From contig NZ_JABGCJ010000006.1 in NCBI RefSeq assembly GCF_019799965.1, positions 186,001-250,000 of the forward strand: DNA of 64,000 nucleotides, read 5' to 3'. Under the pieces are notes generated by a model that did not search any database, had not been told where the DNA came from, and worked only from the letters and a program-made list of their open reading frames with translations. This document shows, piece by piece, positions 17,295 through 26,112 of this stretch. The first letter of the stretch is position 1, and every line of letters begins with the position of its first letter. The stretch is from Modestobacter italicus. GTDB lineage: Bacteria > Actinomycetota > Actinomycetes > Mycobacteriales > Geodermatophilaceae. Made by a program: the position numbers and the translations under genes.

Positions 17295-17546
17295 AGTCTA
17301 CCGCCAGTGGGATGGTCGAACAACCCGAACGCCCAGCTCAGAAGCCTGTCCACAGATCTCTTCGCGGCCTTGACGGCCACGGGATCCAGCCGGCGGGTCG
17401 GCGGGGGCGCCAACGGATGAGGCTGGCTCGCAGGCTGACGACGCGGTCGCCACCGGTGAGCCGCACCGGCCGGCCCGGCGGAGCCCGCGACGGGGGCGCC
17501 AGCGGTGAGGGCGCCGCGACACATCCGGACATGGCCGTGCGGCAAC

Positions 17547-17569
17547 GGGGCATGCCTGGTGCATGCCCC
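17547..17569 (+). promoter_or_regulatory. Hairpin enclosing the DUF421 start codon
   Basis: A perfect 9-bp inverted repeat (GGGGCATGC / GCATGCCCC) with a 5-nt loop. The right arm contains the ATG at 17563, so the folded mRNA would hide the start codon. It could act in translational control, or be a DNA operator. Confidence 0.45.
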
Positions 17570-18081
17570 TCTCCGACGTCCTCTTCGGTGACCTGTCCGC
17601 CACCGGTCATGCGGCACTGAAGGCCGTGCTCATGTTCCTGACCGCGCTGGCCGTCCTCCGGTTCAGCGAACGCCGCACCGTCGGCCAGATGACGCCGTAC
17701 GACTTCATCGTCGCGGTGGCGGTCGGTGCGATCGTCGGGCGCACCGCGACGTCCGCGCAGACCCCGTGGCTGACCGGCGCGGTCGCCCTGCTCGCCCTGG
17801 CCCTCGTCCACACGGTGGTCAGCCGGCTGCGGCTCCTCCCCTGGGTGCACCGGGCCATCGACCCCCAGGTGCACGTGCTGGTCCGGGACGGCGAGGTCGA
17901 CCACCGCAAGCTCCGCCGGGCCGGCCTGCTCGACTCGGACCTGGCCGCGCTGCTCCGCCAGCAGGGGGTCTCCGACGTCGGCCAGGTGCACCTGGCGGTG
18001 TTCGAGTCCAAGGGCGGGGTCTCGGTGCTCACCTCCCCCGCCGAGCACCCGGACAGCTCCACCGAGCCGGCCACCTCCTGA
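17563..18081 (+). CDS. DUF421 (YetF-like) membrane protein
   Basis: A 172-residue DUF421 protein. Three N-terminal helices lie in about residues 15-90. The family motif FSERRTVGQMTPYDFIVAVAVGAIVG is at 34-59, and a soluble C-terminal domain (DPQVHVLVRDGEVDHRKLRRAGLLDSDLAALLRQQGV) follows. Bacillus relatives (YetF and others) sit in the membrane and have been tied to spores; the function here is unknown. The start codon is inside a perfect hairpin. It stands alone between the DUF222/HNH and helicase genes. Confidence 0.85.
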   Translation: MPLSDVLFGDLSATGHAALKAVLMFLTALAVLRFSERRTVGQMTPYDFIVAVAVGAIVGRTATSAQTPWLTGAVALLALALVHTVVSRLRLLPWVHRAIDPQVHVLVRDGEVDHRKLRRAGLLDSDLAALLRQQGVSDVGQVHLAVFESKGGVSVLTSPAEHPDSSTEPATS

Positions 18082-18331
18082 GCAGCCGCCCGCCCGATGT
18101 GATCAGTCCCTCGCTCGGATGCGCCCGGTGACCGGACGGGTCTGGCAGAGTGAGGGCACCGGCGCCGCCCCCCGCTCATCCGAGAGCAGGTGGACTCGAC
18201 GTCGGCGCGAGGCTGCGCCACCGAGGCGCGCCGGCGACCCGACGTCCGACCCGGACATGCGACGCGGCCCCACTGTGGCGGCCCCGCACCGGTGGACGAA
18301 CGGTGGCCACCGGAGTGTTGAGGACCACCAG

Positions 18332-20059
18332 ATGACTTCCAGCCCGTCCAGTCCTGCTCAGAACGACGGCGCCGACCGCCAGCGCCGTCGCGCCACCCGC
18401 CCGGCCGCCGCCCCCTCGGCGACCACCGGCTCCCCCGCCTTCCGCGCCCCCACCGCGCCGTCCGGCTCGCCCGCCGAGGGCGGCTCCGAGGGCGGTCGCC
18501 GCCGCCGTGGCGGCCGTGGCCGCGGCACCGGCCCGCGCCCGGAGGGCCAGCCGACCGCCACGCACGGCCCGCAGGACTTCCCGGCCCGCGCCCAGGAGAC
18601 CGTGCCGGTCGCCCCGGTCGTCCCGGCCGGCGACGTCGCCACGGTGCTGCCCACCGACACCACCTTCGCCGAGCTCGGCGTGCCCGCCCCGCTGGTCGAG
18701 GTGCTCACCGCCAGTGGCATCACCGCGCCGTTCCCGATCCAGGTCGCCACGCTGCCGGACACCCTCGCCGGGCGCGACGTGCTCGGCCGCGGGCGCACCG
18801 GCTCGGGCAAGACGCTGGCCTTCAGCCTCCCGCTGGTCGCCCGCCTCGCCGGCTCCAGCAGCAAGCGCCAGCCCAAGCGGCCCCGCGCCCTGGTCCTGGT
18901 GCCGACGCGCGAGCTGGCCAACCAGGTCAACGCCGTCGTCGACCCGCTCGCCCGGGCGCTCGGCATGCGTTCGACCGTCGTCTTCGGCGGCGTCGGCCAG
19001 AACCCGCAGGTGCAGGCGCTCGCCGCCGGCGTCGACGTGCTCATCGCCTGCCCCGGCCGGCTGGAGGACCTGATCGGTCAGGGTCACGCCGACCTCGGCG
19101 CGGTGGAGATCACCATCCTCGACGAGGCCGACCACATGGCCGACCTGGGCTTCCTGCCCGGCGTCAAGCGGCTGCTGGACCGCACCCCCAAGGTCGGCCA
19201 GCGGCTGCTGTTCTCCGCCACCCTGGACAACGGCGTCGACGTGCTGGTCAAGCGTTACCTGACCAGCCCCACCACGCACTCGGTCGACCCGGCCGTCGCC
19301 CCGGTCTCGACGATGACCCACCACGTGTTCCGGGTCGACGCAGCCGACAAGGGCGAGATCGTCAAGCAGCTGGCCTCCGGCCTGGGCCGCAGCGTGCTGT
19401 TCACCCGCACCAAGCACCAGGCGAAGAAGCTGGCCAAGCAGCTGACCGCCGCCGGCGTGCCCGCCGTCGACCTGCACGGCAACCTCAGCCAGAACGCCCG
19501 CGAGCGCAACCTCGAGGCGTTCAGCTCCGGCGAGACCCGGGTGCTGTGCGCCACCGACATCGCCGCCCGCGGCATCCACGTGGACGACGTCTCGATCGTC
19601 GTGCACGTCGACCCGCCTGCTGAGCACAAGGCCTACCTGCACCGCTCGGGCCGCACCGCCCGCGCTGGTGCCGGCGGCACCGTGGTCACCATCGCCACCC
19701 CCGACCAGGCCGCCGAGGTGCGCACCCTGGCCCGTCAGGCCGGGATCACCCCGGAGGTCTCGGCGATCAAGCCCGGTGCCCGGGAGATCACCGCGCTGAC
19801 CGGTCCGGCCGCCCCGTACGTCGAGCCGGCCCCGGCACCGGCCCCGCAGCCGCAGGGCACCGGCGGCGGTCGCCGTCGCCGCTCCGGCGGTGGTGGCGGT
19901 GGCGCCTCGACGTCCACCGGTCAGTCGTCGTCCGGTGGTTCCGGCCGCGGTGGTCAGACCCGGTCGGCCGGGCCGGCGCGCACCCGCGCCGAGCTGGCCG
20001 CGCGTGCCGGTCAGGCACCCAGCGGCGCCGGCCGCGGCCGCGGCCGCACCGGCCGCTGA
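18332..20059 (+). CDS. DEAD-box RNA helicase
   Basis: A 575-residue ATP-dependent RNA helicase. Motif I GRTGSGKT, Ia PTRELA, II DEAD (ILDEADHMADLGF), III SAT, and VI HRSGRTARAG are all intact, with FPIQ as the Q motif. The N-terminal 100 residues are Ala/Ser/Arg/Gly-rich (RRRRGGRGRGTG) and the C-terminal 100 residues are Gly/Arg/Ser-rich, typical RNA-binding tails of actinobacterial RhlE/CsdA-type helicases. ATG 18332 follows TTGAGGA; an in-frame upstream GTG/ATG frame to 18119 lacks a site. A 250-nt leader precedes it, without a gene that I can support. A strong hairpin follows. Confidence 0.92.
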   Translation: MTSSPSSPAQNDGADRQRRRATRPAAAPSATTGSPAFRAPTAPSGSPAEGGSEGGRRRRGGRGRGTGPRPEGQPTATHGPQDFPARAQETVPVAPVVPAGDVATVLPTDTTFAELGVPAPLVEVLTASGITAPFPIQVATLPDTLAGRDVLGRGRTGSGKTLAFSLPLVARLAGSSSKRQPKRPRALVLVPTRELANQVNAVVDPLARALGMRSTVVFGGVGQNPQVQALAAGVDVLIACPGRLEDLIGQGHADLGAVEITILDEADHMADLGFLPGVKRLLDRTPKVGQRLLFSATLDNGVDVLVKRYLTSPTTHSVDPAVAPVSTMTHHVFRVDAADKGEIVKQLASGLGRSVLFTRTKHQAKKLAKQLTAAGVPAVDLHGNLSQNARERNLEAFSSGETRVLCATDIAARGIHVDDVSIVVHVDPPAEHKAYLHRSGRTARAGAGGTVVTIATPDQAAEVRTLARQAGITPEVSAIKPGAREITALTGPAAPYVEPAPAPAPQPQGTGGGRRRRSGGGGGGASTSTGQSSSGGSGRGGQTRSAGPARTRAELAARAGQAPSGAGRGRGRTGR

Positions 20060-20077
20060 CCCCGAGCTGAGCACCGG

Positions 20078-20122
20078 CGGGCCGGTGGTGGTCGTCCTCC
20101 GTGGACGGCCACCGCCGGCCCG
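20078..20122 (+). terminator. Terminator hairpin after the helicase gene
   Basis: A 20-bp stem (20078-20097 with 20103-20122) with two G-U pairs and a 5-nt loop, 19 nt after the helicase stop. Confidence 0.75.
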
Positions 20123-20212
20123 TCCTCGTTCCCGGCCCCGGTCGCGGAGTGGCTGCCGGACGGAGACGATGATGTTGAGAACTGCAGCATCCCCGTCGCG
20201 AGTGAGGTCCCC

Positions 20213-20764
20213 ATGCGCCTGCCCATCACCCCCAGCGAGATCGCACCGCGCATCGCCACCGGCGCGTTCATCCTCAACTCCGGGCTCGGCAAGCGCGGCG
20301 CCGACGCGGAGACCGCCGCGGGGCTGCACGGCTTCGCCGCCGGCACGTACCCGGTGCTGAAGAAGGTCCCGGCGACCACGTTCGCCAAGGGGCTGTCCAC
20401 CGCCGAGATCACCATCGGCGCCCTGCTGCTGACCCCGCTGGTGCCCGGCGCGGTCGCCGGCGTCGCGCTCACCGGCTTCTCCGCCGGGCTGCTGGGCCTG
20501 TACCTGCGCACCCCGGGCATGACCAAGCCCGGCAAGAGCGTCGCCCCGACCCAGGACGGGCTGCCGATCGCCAAGGACGTCTGGATGCTCGGCATCGGCC
20601 TCGGCCTGATCACCCAGGGACTGGTCGGCCGTGAGGCGCGCATCGGCACCCGCAAGCCCTCCCGGGCCAGCCGGAAGGCCACCAGGAAGGCCGCCGCGGA
20701 CGCCGCGAAGCTCTCTGCGGCGAGCAAGGCCCTGACCCGCGCCCGCGAGGCCGTCGCCGCCTGA
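20213..20764 (+). CDS. DoxX-like membrane protein
   Basis: A 183-residue protein with four hydrophobic segments, including TIGALLLTPLVPGAVAGVALTGFSAGLLGLYL-type helices and DVWMLGIGLGLITQGLVG. The N-terminal RIATGAFILNSGLGK resembles DoxX-family starts. The last 45 residues are Lys/Ala-rich and helical (RKATRKAAADAAK), probably cytosolic. ATG 20213 follows GTGAGGT. DoxX-type proteins are linked to redox or quinone metabolism in some species; nothing here shows that. Confidence 0.6.
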   Translation: MRLPITPSEIAPRIATGAFILNSGLGKRGADAETAAGLHGFAAGTYPVLKKVPATTFAKGLSTAEITIGALLLTPLVPGAVAGVALTGFSAGLLGLYLRTPGMTKPGKSVAPTQDGLPIAKDVWMLGIGLGLITQGLVGREARIGTRKPSRASRKATRKAAADAAKLSAASKALTRAREAVAA

Positions 20765-20805
20765 CCGGCGGACGTCCGGGAGCGCCGGCCGCGCGGTCAC
20801 CAGGC

Positions 20806-21480
20806 TCAGGTGGCCCGGCGGCCGGTCAGCTCACGGGCCAGGGCTGCGACGGCGTCCGGGCGGGTGATCGGGAGCATGTGCGCCGCGCCGGGCAGCTCGA
20901 CCAGCCGCCCGCGCGGCGCGCACGCGGCCAGGTGCACCGCCCAGTCGTGCGCGCACAACGCGTCCCGCGCACCGCGGACGACGAGGACCGGCACCTGCAC
21001 CCGGCGCAACCGCTCGTCGACCCGGTCCGGTGAGGTGCGCTGCCAGAGCCGGGTCATCGCCGGTGGGCCGGTGCGCAGCCACTGCCGGACGATGAGCGGT
21101 GCGTGCCACCACTGCTCGCACAGCGCGGTGCGCAGCCAGCGGCCGGCCAGCACCCGGGTCCGGCGCAGCCGCGGGTCGGTGGTCGGGCCGAGCAGCAGCA
21201 GGCCGACGACCCGAGGGTCGCGCTCGGCCGCGGCGACCACCACCTGGCAGCTCTGCGAGTGCCCCGCCAGCACCACCGGCCCGGGTCCGAGCGCGGCGAC
21301 CAGCTGGTCGGTCAGCTCGCTCAGGGAGCCGACCGGAGCCCGCTCCCCCATGCCCGGCAGCCGCACGACGACCCCGCCGGAACGCCGCCGGACCCGCGTC
21401 CAGGAGCGGTCGTCGAGACCGAGACCTGGGACGCACACCAGTTCGGGAACACCGTTCGCCTCCAGGCTGCTCTCCTTCAT
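20806..21480 (-). CDS. Alpha/beta hydrolase
   Basis: A 224-residue alpha/beta hydrolase. The nucleophile elbow is GHSQSCQ (Ser near residue 75), the acid lies in GARDALC and the His in PGAAHMLPITRP, in the usual order. It has a short cap and no signal peptide. The start at ATG 21480 is divergent from ndh with 81 nt between them, which must hold both promoters. The substrate is unknown. Confidence 0.82.
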   Translation of the reverse strand: MKESSLEANGVPELVCVPGLGLDDRSWTRVRRRSGGVVVRLPGMGERAPVGSLSELTDQLVAALGPGPVVLAGHSQSCQVVVAAAERDPRVVGLLLLGPTTDPRLRRTRVLAGRWLRTALCEQWWHAPLIVRQWLRTGPPAMTRLWQRTSPDRVDERLRRVQVPVLVVRGARDALCAHDWAVHLAACAPRGRLVELPGAAHMLPITRPDAVAALARELTGRRAT

Positions 21481-21561
21481 GCCGACTGTGTCCGGGACGA
21501 CGGCGCCCCGCAGCGGAGGGCGGCCGGAAGATCCAGAGCAGTAGTGGGAGGATGAGTCATC

Positions 21562-22986
21562 ATGACGACATCAGGAGGCACCGTGACCACCGCAACCCAG
21601 TCCACCGGACGTCGGCCCCGGGTGGTCATCGTCGGGTCCGGGTTCGGCGGTCTCTTCGCCGCCCAGGGCCTGAAGAAGGCCCCGGTCGACGTCACGTTGG
21701 TCGCCAAGACCAGCCATCACCTCTTCCAGCCGCTGCTCTACCAAGTCGCCACGGGCATCCTCTCCGAGGGCGAGATCGCCCCGGCCACCCGGGAGATCCT
21801 GCGCAACCAGGACAACGCCCGCGTGGTCCTCGGTGAGGTCACCGACATCGACCTGACCGCCCGCACCGTCACCTCCACCGTGCTGGGCCGCACCACCGTG
21901 CACGAGTACGACGAGCTCATCGTCGCCGCAGGCGCCGGGCAGTCCTACTTCGGCAACGACCAGTTCGCCGAGTACGCCCCGGGCATGAAGAGCATCGACG
22001 ACGCCCTGGAGCTGCGCGGCCGCATCTTCGGCGCCTTCGAGCTCGCCGAGCTGGCCACCGACCCGGCCGAGATCGACCGGCTGCTGACCTTCGTGGTCGT
22101 CGGCGCCGGCCCCACCGGTGTGGAGATGGCCGGCCAGATCGCCGAGCTGGCCCGCCGGACGCTGCGCAAGGACTTCCGGCGCATCGACCCGACCTCCGCC
22201 CGGGTGATCCTGCTCGACGCCGCGCCGAAGGTGCTGCCGCCGTTCATCGACAAGCTGGGCCAGGCCGCGGCCAAGCAGCTGAACGAGATCGGCGTGGAGA
22301 TCCAGCTCGGTGCGATGGTCACCGACGTCGACGCCGACGGGATCGTGGTGAAGGACGGCGACGGCCACGAGCGCCGCATCCACGCCGCCACCAAGATCTG
22401 GGCCGCCGGCGTGCAGGCCAGCCCGCTGGGCAAGATCCTGGGCGACCAGTCCGGCGCGGCCGTCGACCGCGCCGGCCGGATCTCGGTCGAGCCGGACCTC
22501 ACCCTGCCGGGCCACCCCGAGGTGCACGTGGTCGGCGACATGATCTCGCTGAACCGGCTCCCCGGTGTCGCGCAGGTCGCCATCCAGGGTGGCAAGTTCG
22601 CCGCCGAGGCCGTCAAGGCCCGCGTCGCCGGGCGACCCACCAAGCCGGAGTTCCACTACTTCGACAAGGGCAGCATGGCGACCATCTCGCGGTTCCACGC
22701 GGTCGCCGACACCTGGAAGTTCCAGTTCAGCGGCTTCATCGCCTGGGTGCTCTGGCTGGCGGTGCACATCATGTACCAGGTGGGCTTCAAGAACCGGTTC
22801 AGCACCGTCTTCCACTGGGCGGTCAGCTTCCTCGGCCGTGGCCGCTCCCAGCGGACCGCCACCCAGCAGCAGGTCTACGGCCGGCTGGCGCTGGAGGAGC
22901 TGGGCTCGGACTTCGAGGTCTCCAAGACCGGTGGCCGGCGCCACCTCGGCGAGCCGGTCGACGTCACCGGGCGCGAGTCCGCCTGA
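21562..22986 (+). CDS. ndh: Type II NADH dehydrogenase (NDH-2)
   Basis: A 474-residue NDH-2, the non-proton-pumping NADH:menaquinone oxidoreductase on the inner face of the membrane. The FAD-binding Rossmann motif is VVIVGSGFGGLFAAQGL (residues 22-38). The second, NADH-binding fold opens with VVVGAGPTGVEMAGQIAE, and the quinone-site motif appears as HVVGDM then PGVAQVAIQGG. A C-terminal amphipathic/membrane helix lies near KFQFSGFIAWVLWLAVHIMYQVGF. ATG 21562 follows GGAGG. A 48-bp perfect palindrome follows the gene. Confidence 0.93.
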   Translation: MTTSGGTVTTATQSTGRRPRVVIVGSGFGGLFAAQGLKKAPVDVTLVAKTSHHLFQPLLYQVATGILSEGEIAPATREILRNQDNARVVLGEVTDIDLTARTVTSTVLGRTTVHEYDELIVAAGAGQSYFGNDQFAEYAPGMKSIDDALELRGRIFGAFELAELATDPAEIDRLLTFVVVGAGPTGVEMAGQIAELARRTLRKDFRRIDPTSARVILLDAAPKVLPPFIDKLGQAAAKQLNEIGVEIQLGAMVTDVDADGIVVKDGDGHERRIHAATKIWAAGVQASPLGKILGDQSGAAVDRAGRISVEPDLTLPGHPEVHVVGDMISLNRLPGVAQVAIQGGKFAAEAVKARVAGRPTKPEFHYFDKGSMATISRFHAVADTWKFQFSGFIAWVLWLAVHIMYQVGFKNRFSTVFHWAVSFLGRGRSQRTATQQQVYGRLALEELGSDFEVSKTGGRRHLGEPVDVTGRESA

Positions 22987-22998
22987 CCCCGACGCCCC

Positions 22999-23046
22999 AC
23001 GACGACGGCCCGGCCCCCGCAGCTGCGGGGGCCGGGCCGTCGTCGT
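22999..23046. terminator. Bidirectional terminator between ndh and aldehyde dehydrogenase
   Basis: A perfect 48-bp palindrome: two 24-bp arms, centre AG|CT. It sits between the convergent ndh stop (22986) and the aldehyde dehydrogenase stop (23083), so it can terminate both transcripts. As RNA the tip would open to a small loop. Confidence 0.9.
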
Positions 23047-23082
23047 CCGGAGCTCCTGGGCCGAGGCGCTAGGTGTCGGATC

Positions 23083-24543
23083 TCAGAAGGGGTAGACCGG
23101 CAGGTCCCCGCGCAGGGTGACCCACTGAGTCTCGGTGAACGCCTCGATGTTGGCCTGCGCCCCGCCGTGCCGGGAGCCGGTGCCCGAGGCGCCGACGCCG
23201 CCGAACGGGGCGACCGCCTCGTCGTTGACCGTCTGGTCGTTGATGTGCACCAGCCCCGCCGGGATCCGCTCGGCCAGCTGCAGCCCGGCGTGGACGTCCC
23301 GGGTCAGGATGCCCAACGAGAGGCCGTACTCGGTGCCGGCGGCCAGGGCCGCGACCTCGTCCACCGAGGAGAACGGCGTCACCGGGGCCACCGGCCCGAA
23401 GATCTCCTGCTGGTAGGCGGGTGCGTCGACCGGCACGTCGCCGAGCACGGTCGGCCGGTAGAACAGCCCCTCGAAGGTGCCGCCGGTGCGCACGGTCGCT
23501 CCCCCGCCGACGCTGCTGGTGACCAGCTCGTGCACCCGGTCCCGCTGGCCCGCGTCGATCAGCGGGCCGAGGGCCACCTGCTCCCGGAACGGGTCACCGA
23601 CCGGCAGGTGCTCGACCTTGCCGGCCAGGACGGCGGTGTACTCCTCGGCGATCGACTCGTGCACCAGGTGCCGGCTGGTGGCCATGCAGATCTGCCCGGA
23701 GTGGGCGAAGGTGCCCCAGGCCCCGACCGAGGCGGCCGCGGTGACGTCGACGTCGGGCATGACGATGAGCGCCGAGTTGCCGCCGAGCTCCAGGTGCGCC
23801 CGCTTGAGGTGCTGCCCGGCCAGCGCACCGACGGCGCGGCCGGCCCGGGTCGAGCCGGTGAAGGCGATCACCCGGACGGCCGGGTCGGTCACCAGCGCCT
23901 CACCCACGTCCGCCCCGCCGGGCAGCACCTGGAACACCCCGGCCGGCACGCCGGCCTCCTCGAAGACCCGGGCGAAGACGGCGCCACCGCAGATCGCGGT
24001 GCGTGGGTCGGGCTTGAGGACGACGGCGTTGCCCAGGGCGAGAGCGGGGGCGATGGCCCGGATCGCCAGGATCGTCGGCACGTTGAACGGCGCGATGACG
24101 CCGACCACGCCGGCCGGCACCCGGCGGGAGAAGGACAGCCGCGGCGACCCGCTGCGCAGCAGCTCGCCGTAGGGGTGGCTGGGCAGCGCCGAGGCCTCGT
24201 AGCACTCCTGCGCCGAGGTGTGCACCTGGAAGTCGCCGAAGGGCTGGATGGCCCCGGACTCCCTGGCCAGCCACTCCTTGATCTCCTGCGCGTGCTCGGT
24301 CAGCAGGTCCCCGGCCCGGCGGAGCACGGCGGCGCGCTGCTCGAACGGCAGCGCCGCCCACTCCCGCTGCGCCGCGACGGCGCGCACGCCGGCCGCTGCC
24401 ACGTCGGCGGGGGTGGCCTTCCCGACCTCACCCAGCTCGGCGCCGGTGGCCGGCTCGACGGAGGTGTAGGTGCCGCCGCTGCCGTCGGTCCACGACCCGG
24501 TCCAGACCTTCCCCTGCCACGCGCCGTCCTGGAGCAGTGCCAT
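23083..24543 (-). CDS. Aldehyde dehydrogenase (benzaldehyde/vanillin type)
   Basis: A 486-residue NAD(P)-dependent aldehyde dehydrogenase. The catalytic Cys is in HSGQICMATSR, the general-base Glu in HLELGGNSALIV, and the Rossmann motif is FTGSTRAGRAVG. The overall sequence (HPYGELLRSGSPRLSFSRRVPAGVVGVIAPFNVP) is closest in feel to the aromatic aldehyde group (XylC/vanillin dehydrogenase). The divergent neighbour is an aromatic-acid MFS transporter, so the pair may oxidise an aromatic aldehyde and move the acid. ATG 24543 (MALLQDG) starts the domain; a longer frame to 24606 has no support. Confidence 0.88.
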   Translation of the reverse strand: MALLQDGAWQGKVWTGSWTDGSGGTYTSVEPATGAELGEVGKATPADVAAAGVRAVAAQREWAALPFEQRAAVLRRAGDLLTEHAQEIKEWLARESGAIQPFGDFQVHTSAQECYEASALPSHPYGELLRSGSPRLSFSRRVPAGVVGVIAPFNVPTILAIRAIAPALALGNAVVLKPDPRTAICGGAVFARVFEEAGVPAGVFQVLPGGADVGEALVTDPAVRVIAFTGSTRAGRAVGALAGQHLKRAHLELGGNSALIVMPDVDVTAAASVGAWGTFAHSGQICMATSRHLVHESIAEEYTAVLAGKVEHLPVGDPFREQVALGPLIDAGQRDRVHELVTSSVGGGATVRTGGTFEGLFYRPTVLGDVPVDAPAYQQEIFGPVAPVTPFSSVDEVAALAAGTEYGLSLGILTRDVHAGLQLAERIPAGLVHINDQTVNDEAVAPFGGVGASGTGSRHGGAQANIEAFTETQWVTLRGDLPVYPF

Positions 24544-24577
24544 GTGTGTCCTCGTCTCGTCGGTGAGCTGTGGTGAG

Positions 24578-24607
24578 CGTGCCGTACCCGCCCGAGCGGA
24601 CGGCACG
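24578..24607. promoter_or_regulatory. Inverted repeat in the divergent ALDH/MFS promoter
   Basis: Perfect 8-bp arms CGTGCCGT / ACGGCACG with a 14-nt spacer, 35 nt upstream of the aldehyde dehydrogenase start and 115 nt upstream of the transporter start. It is a candidate site for a regulator shared by the divergent pair. Confidence 0.4.
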
Positions 24608-24722
24608 GGGCGTTCCGTCCAGCAGAAGGCCCGATGCGGTGGCGCAGGTCACCGCGCCCTAATCTGCCACGACGCCGCAGCGCCCCACGCCGCAGCAACG
24701 ACGCTCGCCCCGGAGGCCCCGC

Positions 24723-26003
24723 GTGACCACCGCCCCACCCCCGACCCCGCGCGCCTCCGGCTGGGTCGCCGCGCTGTGCTGGGTCGCCGTCCTGCTCGAC
24801 GGCTTCGACCTGGTGGTCGTCGGCACGGTCGTCCCGACGCTGCGGACGCCGGAGGAGTGGGCGCTGTCGGACGGCGGCGCCACGTTCGTCGTCACCATCG
24901 GCCTGGTCGGGATGACGATCGGCGCGCTCACGATCGGCGCGCTCACCGACCTGGTGGGCCGGCGCAAGGCGCTGATCGGGGCGGTGGCGTCGTTCTCGCT
25001 GTTCACCCTGCTCTGCGCGGTCGCGCCGAACGCCGGGGTGTTCGGGCTGCTGCGCTTCCTGGCCGGGCTGGGGCTGGGCGGCTGCCTGCCCACCGCGATC
25101 GCCATGGTCAACGAGTTCACCCGGCGGGCGGCCGGGCGGGCCACGACCACGATGATGACCGGTTACCACGTGGGTGCGGTGCTCACCGCGGCGCTGGCGA
25201 TCGTCGTCGTCGAGCCGCTGGGCTGGCGCTGGATGTTCGTCATCGGCGCGGCGCCCGCGCTCGTCGTCGTCCCGCTGATGCTGCGGCACCTGCCGGAGTC
25301 GCCGTCCTTCCTGCTCGCGCACGGACGCCGGGCCGAGGCCGAGGAGATCGCCGGACGGCACGGCCTGACGCTGGAGGCGGCACCCCCGCCGGCGACCGGG
25401 GCGGGCGCGACGATCCGCACGCTGTTCACCGGTGGGCGGCTGGTCACCACCCTGGCGATCGCGGTCACCTCGTTCATGGGGCTGCTGCTGGTCTACGGCC
25501 TCAACGGCTGGCTGCCGACGATCATGCGCGAGGCCGACTACGAGCTGGGTGCGGCGCTGGCCTTCCTGCTGGTGCTCAACGTCGGCGCGGTGGTGGGCCT
25601 GCTGGTGGCCGGCACCGTCGCCGAGCGGATCGGCCCGCGCGCCGCCGGCATCGTCTGGTTCGCCGCCGGCGCGCTGTTCCTGGCCCTGCTCTCGGTGCGG
25701 CTGCCGCTGCCCGGCGTGTACGCGATGACCTTCCTGACCGGCTGCTTCGTGTTCAGCGCCCAGGTGCTGGTGTACGCGTTCGTCAGTGCTGACCACCCGC
25801 CGCAGGTGCGGGCAACGGCGCTGGGCTGGGCCGCCGGGGTCGGCCGGGTCGGGGCGATCACCGGTCCGGTGATCGGTGGCGCGCTGCTCGGTGCGGGGAT
25901 CGCGTTCCCATGGGGCTTCTACGTCTTCGCCGTGGTCGGCGCGCTGGGCGCGCTCGCCCTGGCGGTCACCCGGGTGCGCCGCGACACCGCCACCGTCGCC
26001 TGA
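24723..26003 (+). CDS. MFS transporter, aromatic acid:H+ symporter (BenK/PcaK-like)
   Basis: A 426-residue, 12-helix major facilitator. The AAHS-family features are LLDGFDLVVVGTVVPTL in helix 1 and the loop 2-3 motif GALTDLVGRRKAL (G-x-x-x-D-x-x-G-R-R), with LPESPSFLL after helix 6. Family members import benzoate, protocatechuate or similar acids. GTG 24723 follows CCGGAGG. It is divergent from an aromatic-type aldehyde dehydrogenase, which supports an aromatic substrate. A hairpin follows. Confidence 0.86.
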   Translation: MTTAPPPTPRASGWVAALCWVAVLLDGFDLVVVGTVVPTLRTPEEWALSDGGATFVVTIGLVGMTIGALTIGALTDLVGRRKALIGAVASFSLFTLLCAVAPNAGVFGLLRFLAGLGLGGCLPTAIAMVNEFTRRAAGRATTTMMTGYHVGAVLTAALAIVVVEPLGWRWMFVIGAAPALVVVPLMLRHLPESPSFLLAHGRRAEAEEIAGRHGLTLEAAPPPATGAGATIRTLFTGGRLVTTLAIAVTSFMGLLLVYGLNGWLPTIMREADYELGAALAFLLVLNVGAVVGLLVAGTVAERIGPRAAGIVWFAAGALFLALLSVRLPLPGVYAMTFLTGCFVFSAQVLVYAFVSADHPPQVRATALGWAAGVGRVGAITGPVIGGALLGAGIAFPWGFYVFAVVGALGALALAVTRVRRDTATVA

Positions 26004-26038
26004 GCGGCGCTCACCCCGTGGGGGTGCCGCATGCCCCA

Positions 26039-26076
26039 GGATCATGCCGCTGAGTGCCTGCTCAGCGGCATGATCC
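26039..26076. terminator. Hairpin after the MFS transporter
   Basis: Perfect 16-bp arms (GGATCATGCCGCTGAG and its complement) with a 6-nt loop, 36 nt after the MFS stop. The stem is clearly less GC-rich than its surroundings. Probably a terminator; it may also be part of the next gene's promoter. Confidence 0.65.
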
Positions 26077-26112
26077 CCCGGGGATGAGCACCGGGACGGG
26101 GACGGGGGCGGC

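Noticed and set aside
18176-20800. 874-codon open frame opposite the DEAD-box helicase
   Set aside because: Antisense shadow of high-GC coding DNA: Gly/Ala/Arg/Asp-rich, no domain, and the plus strand encodes an intact helicase. The same holds for long antisense frames such as 41794-44913 and 56559-60065.
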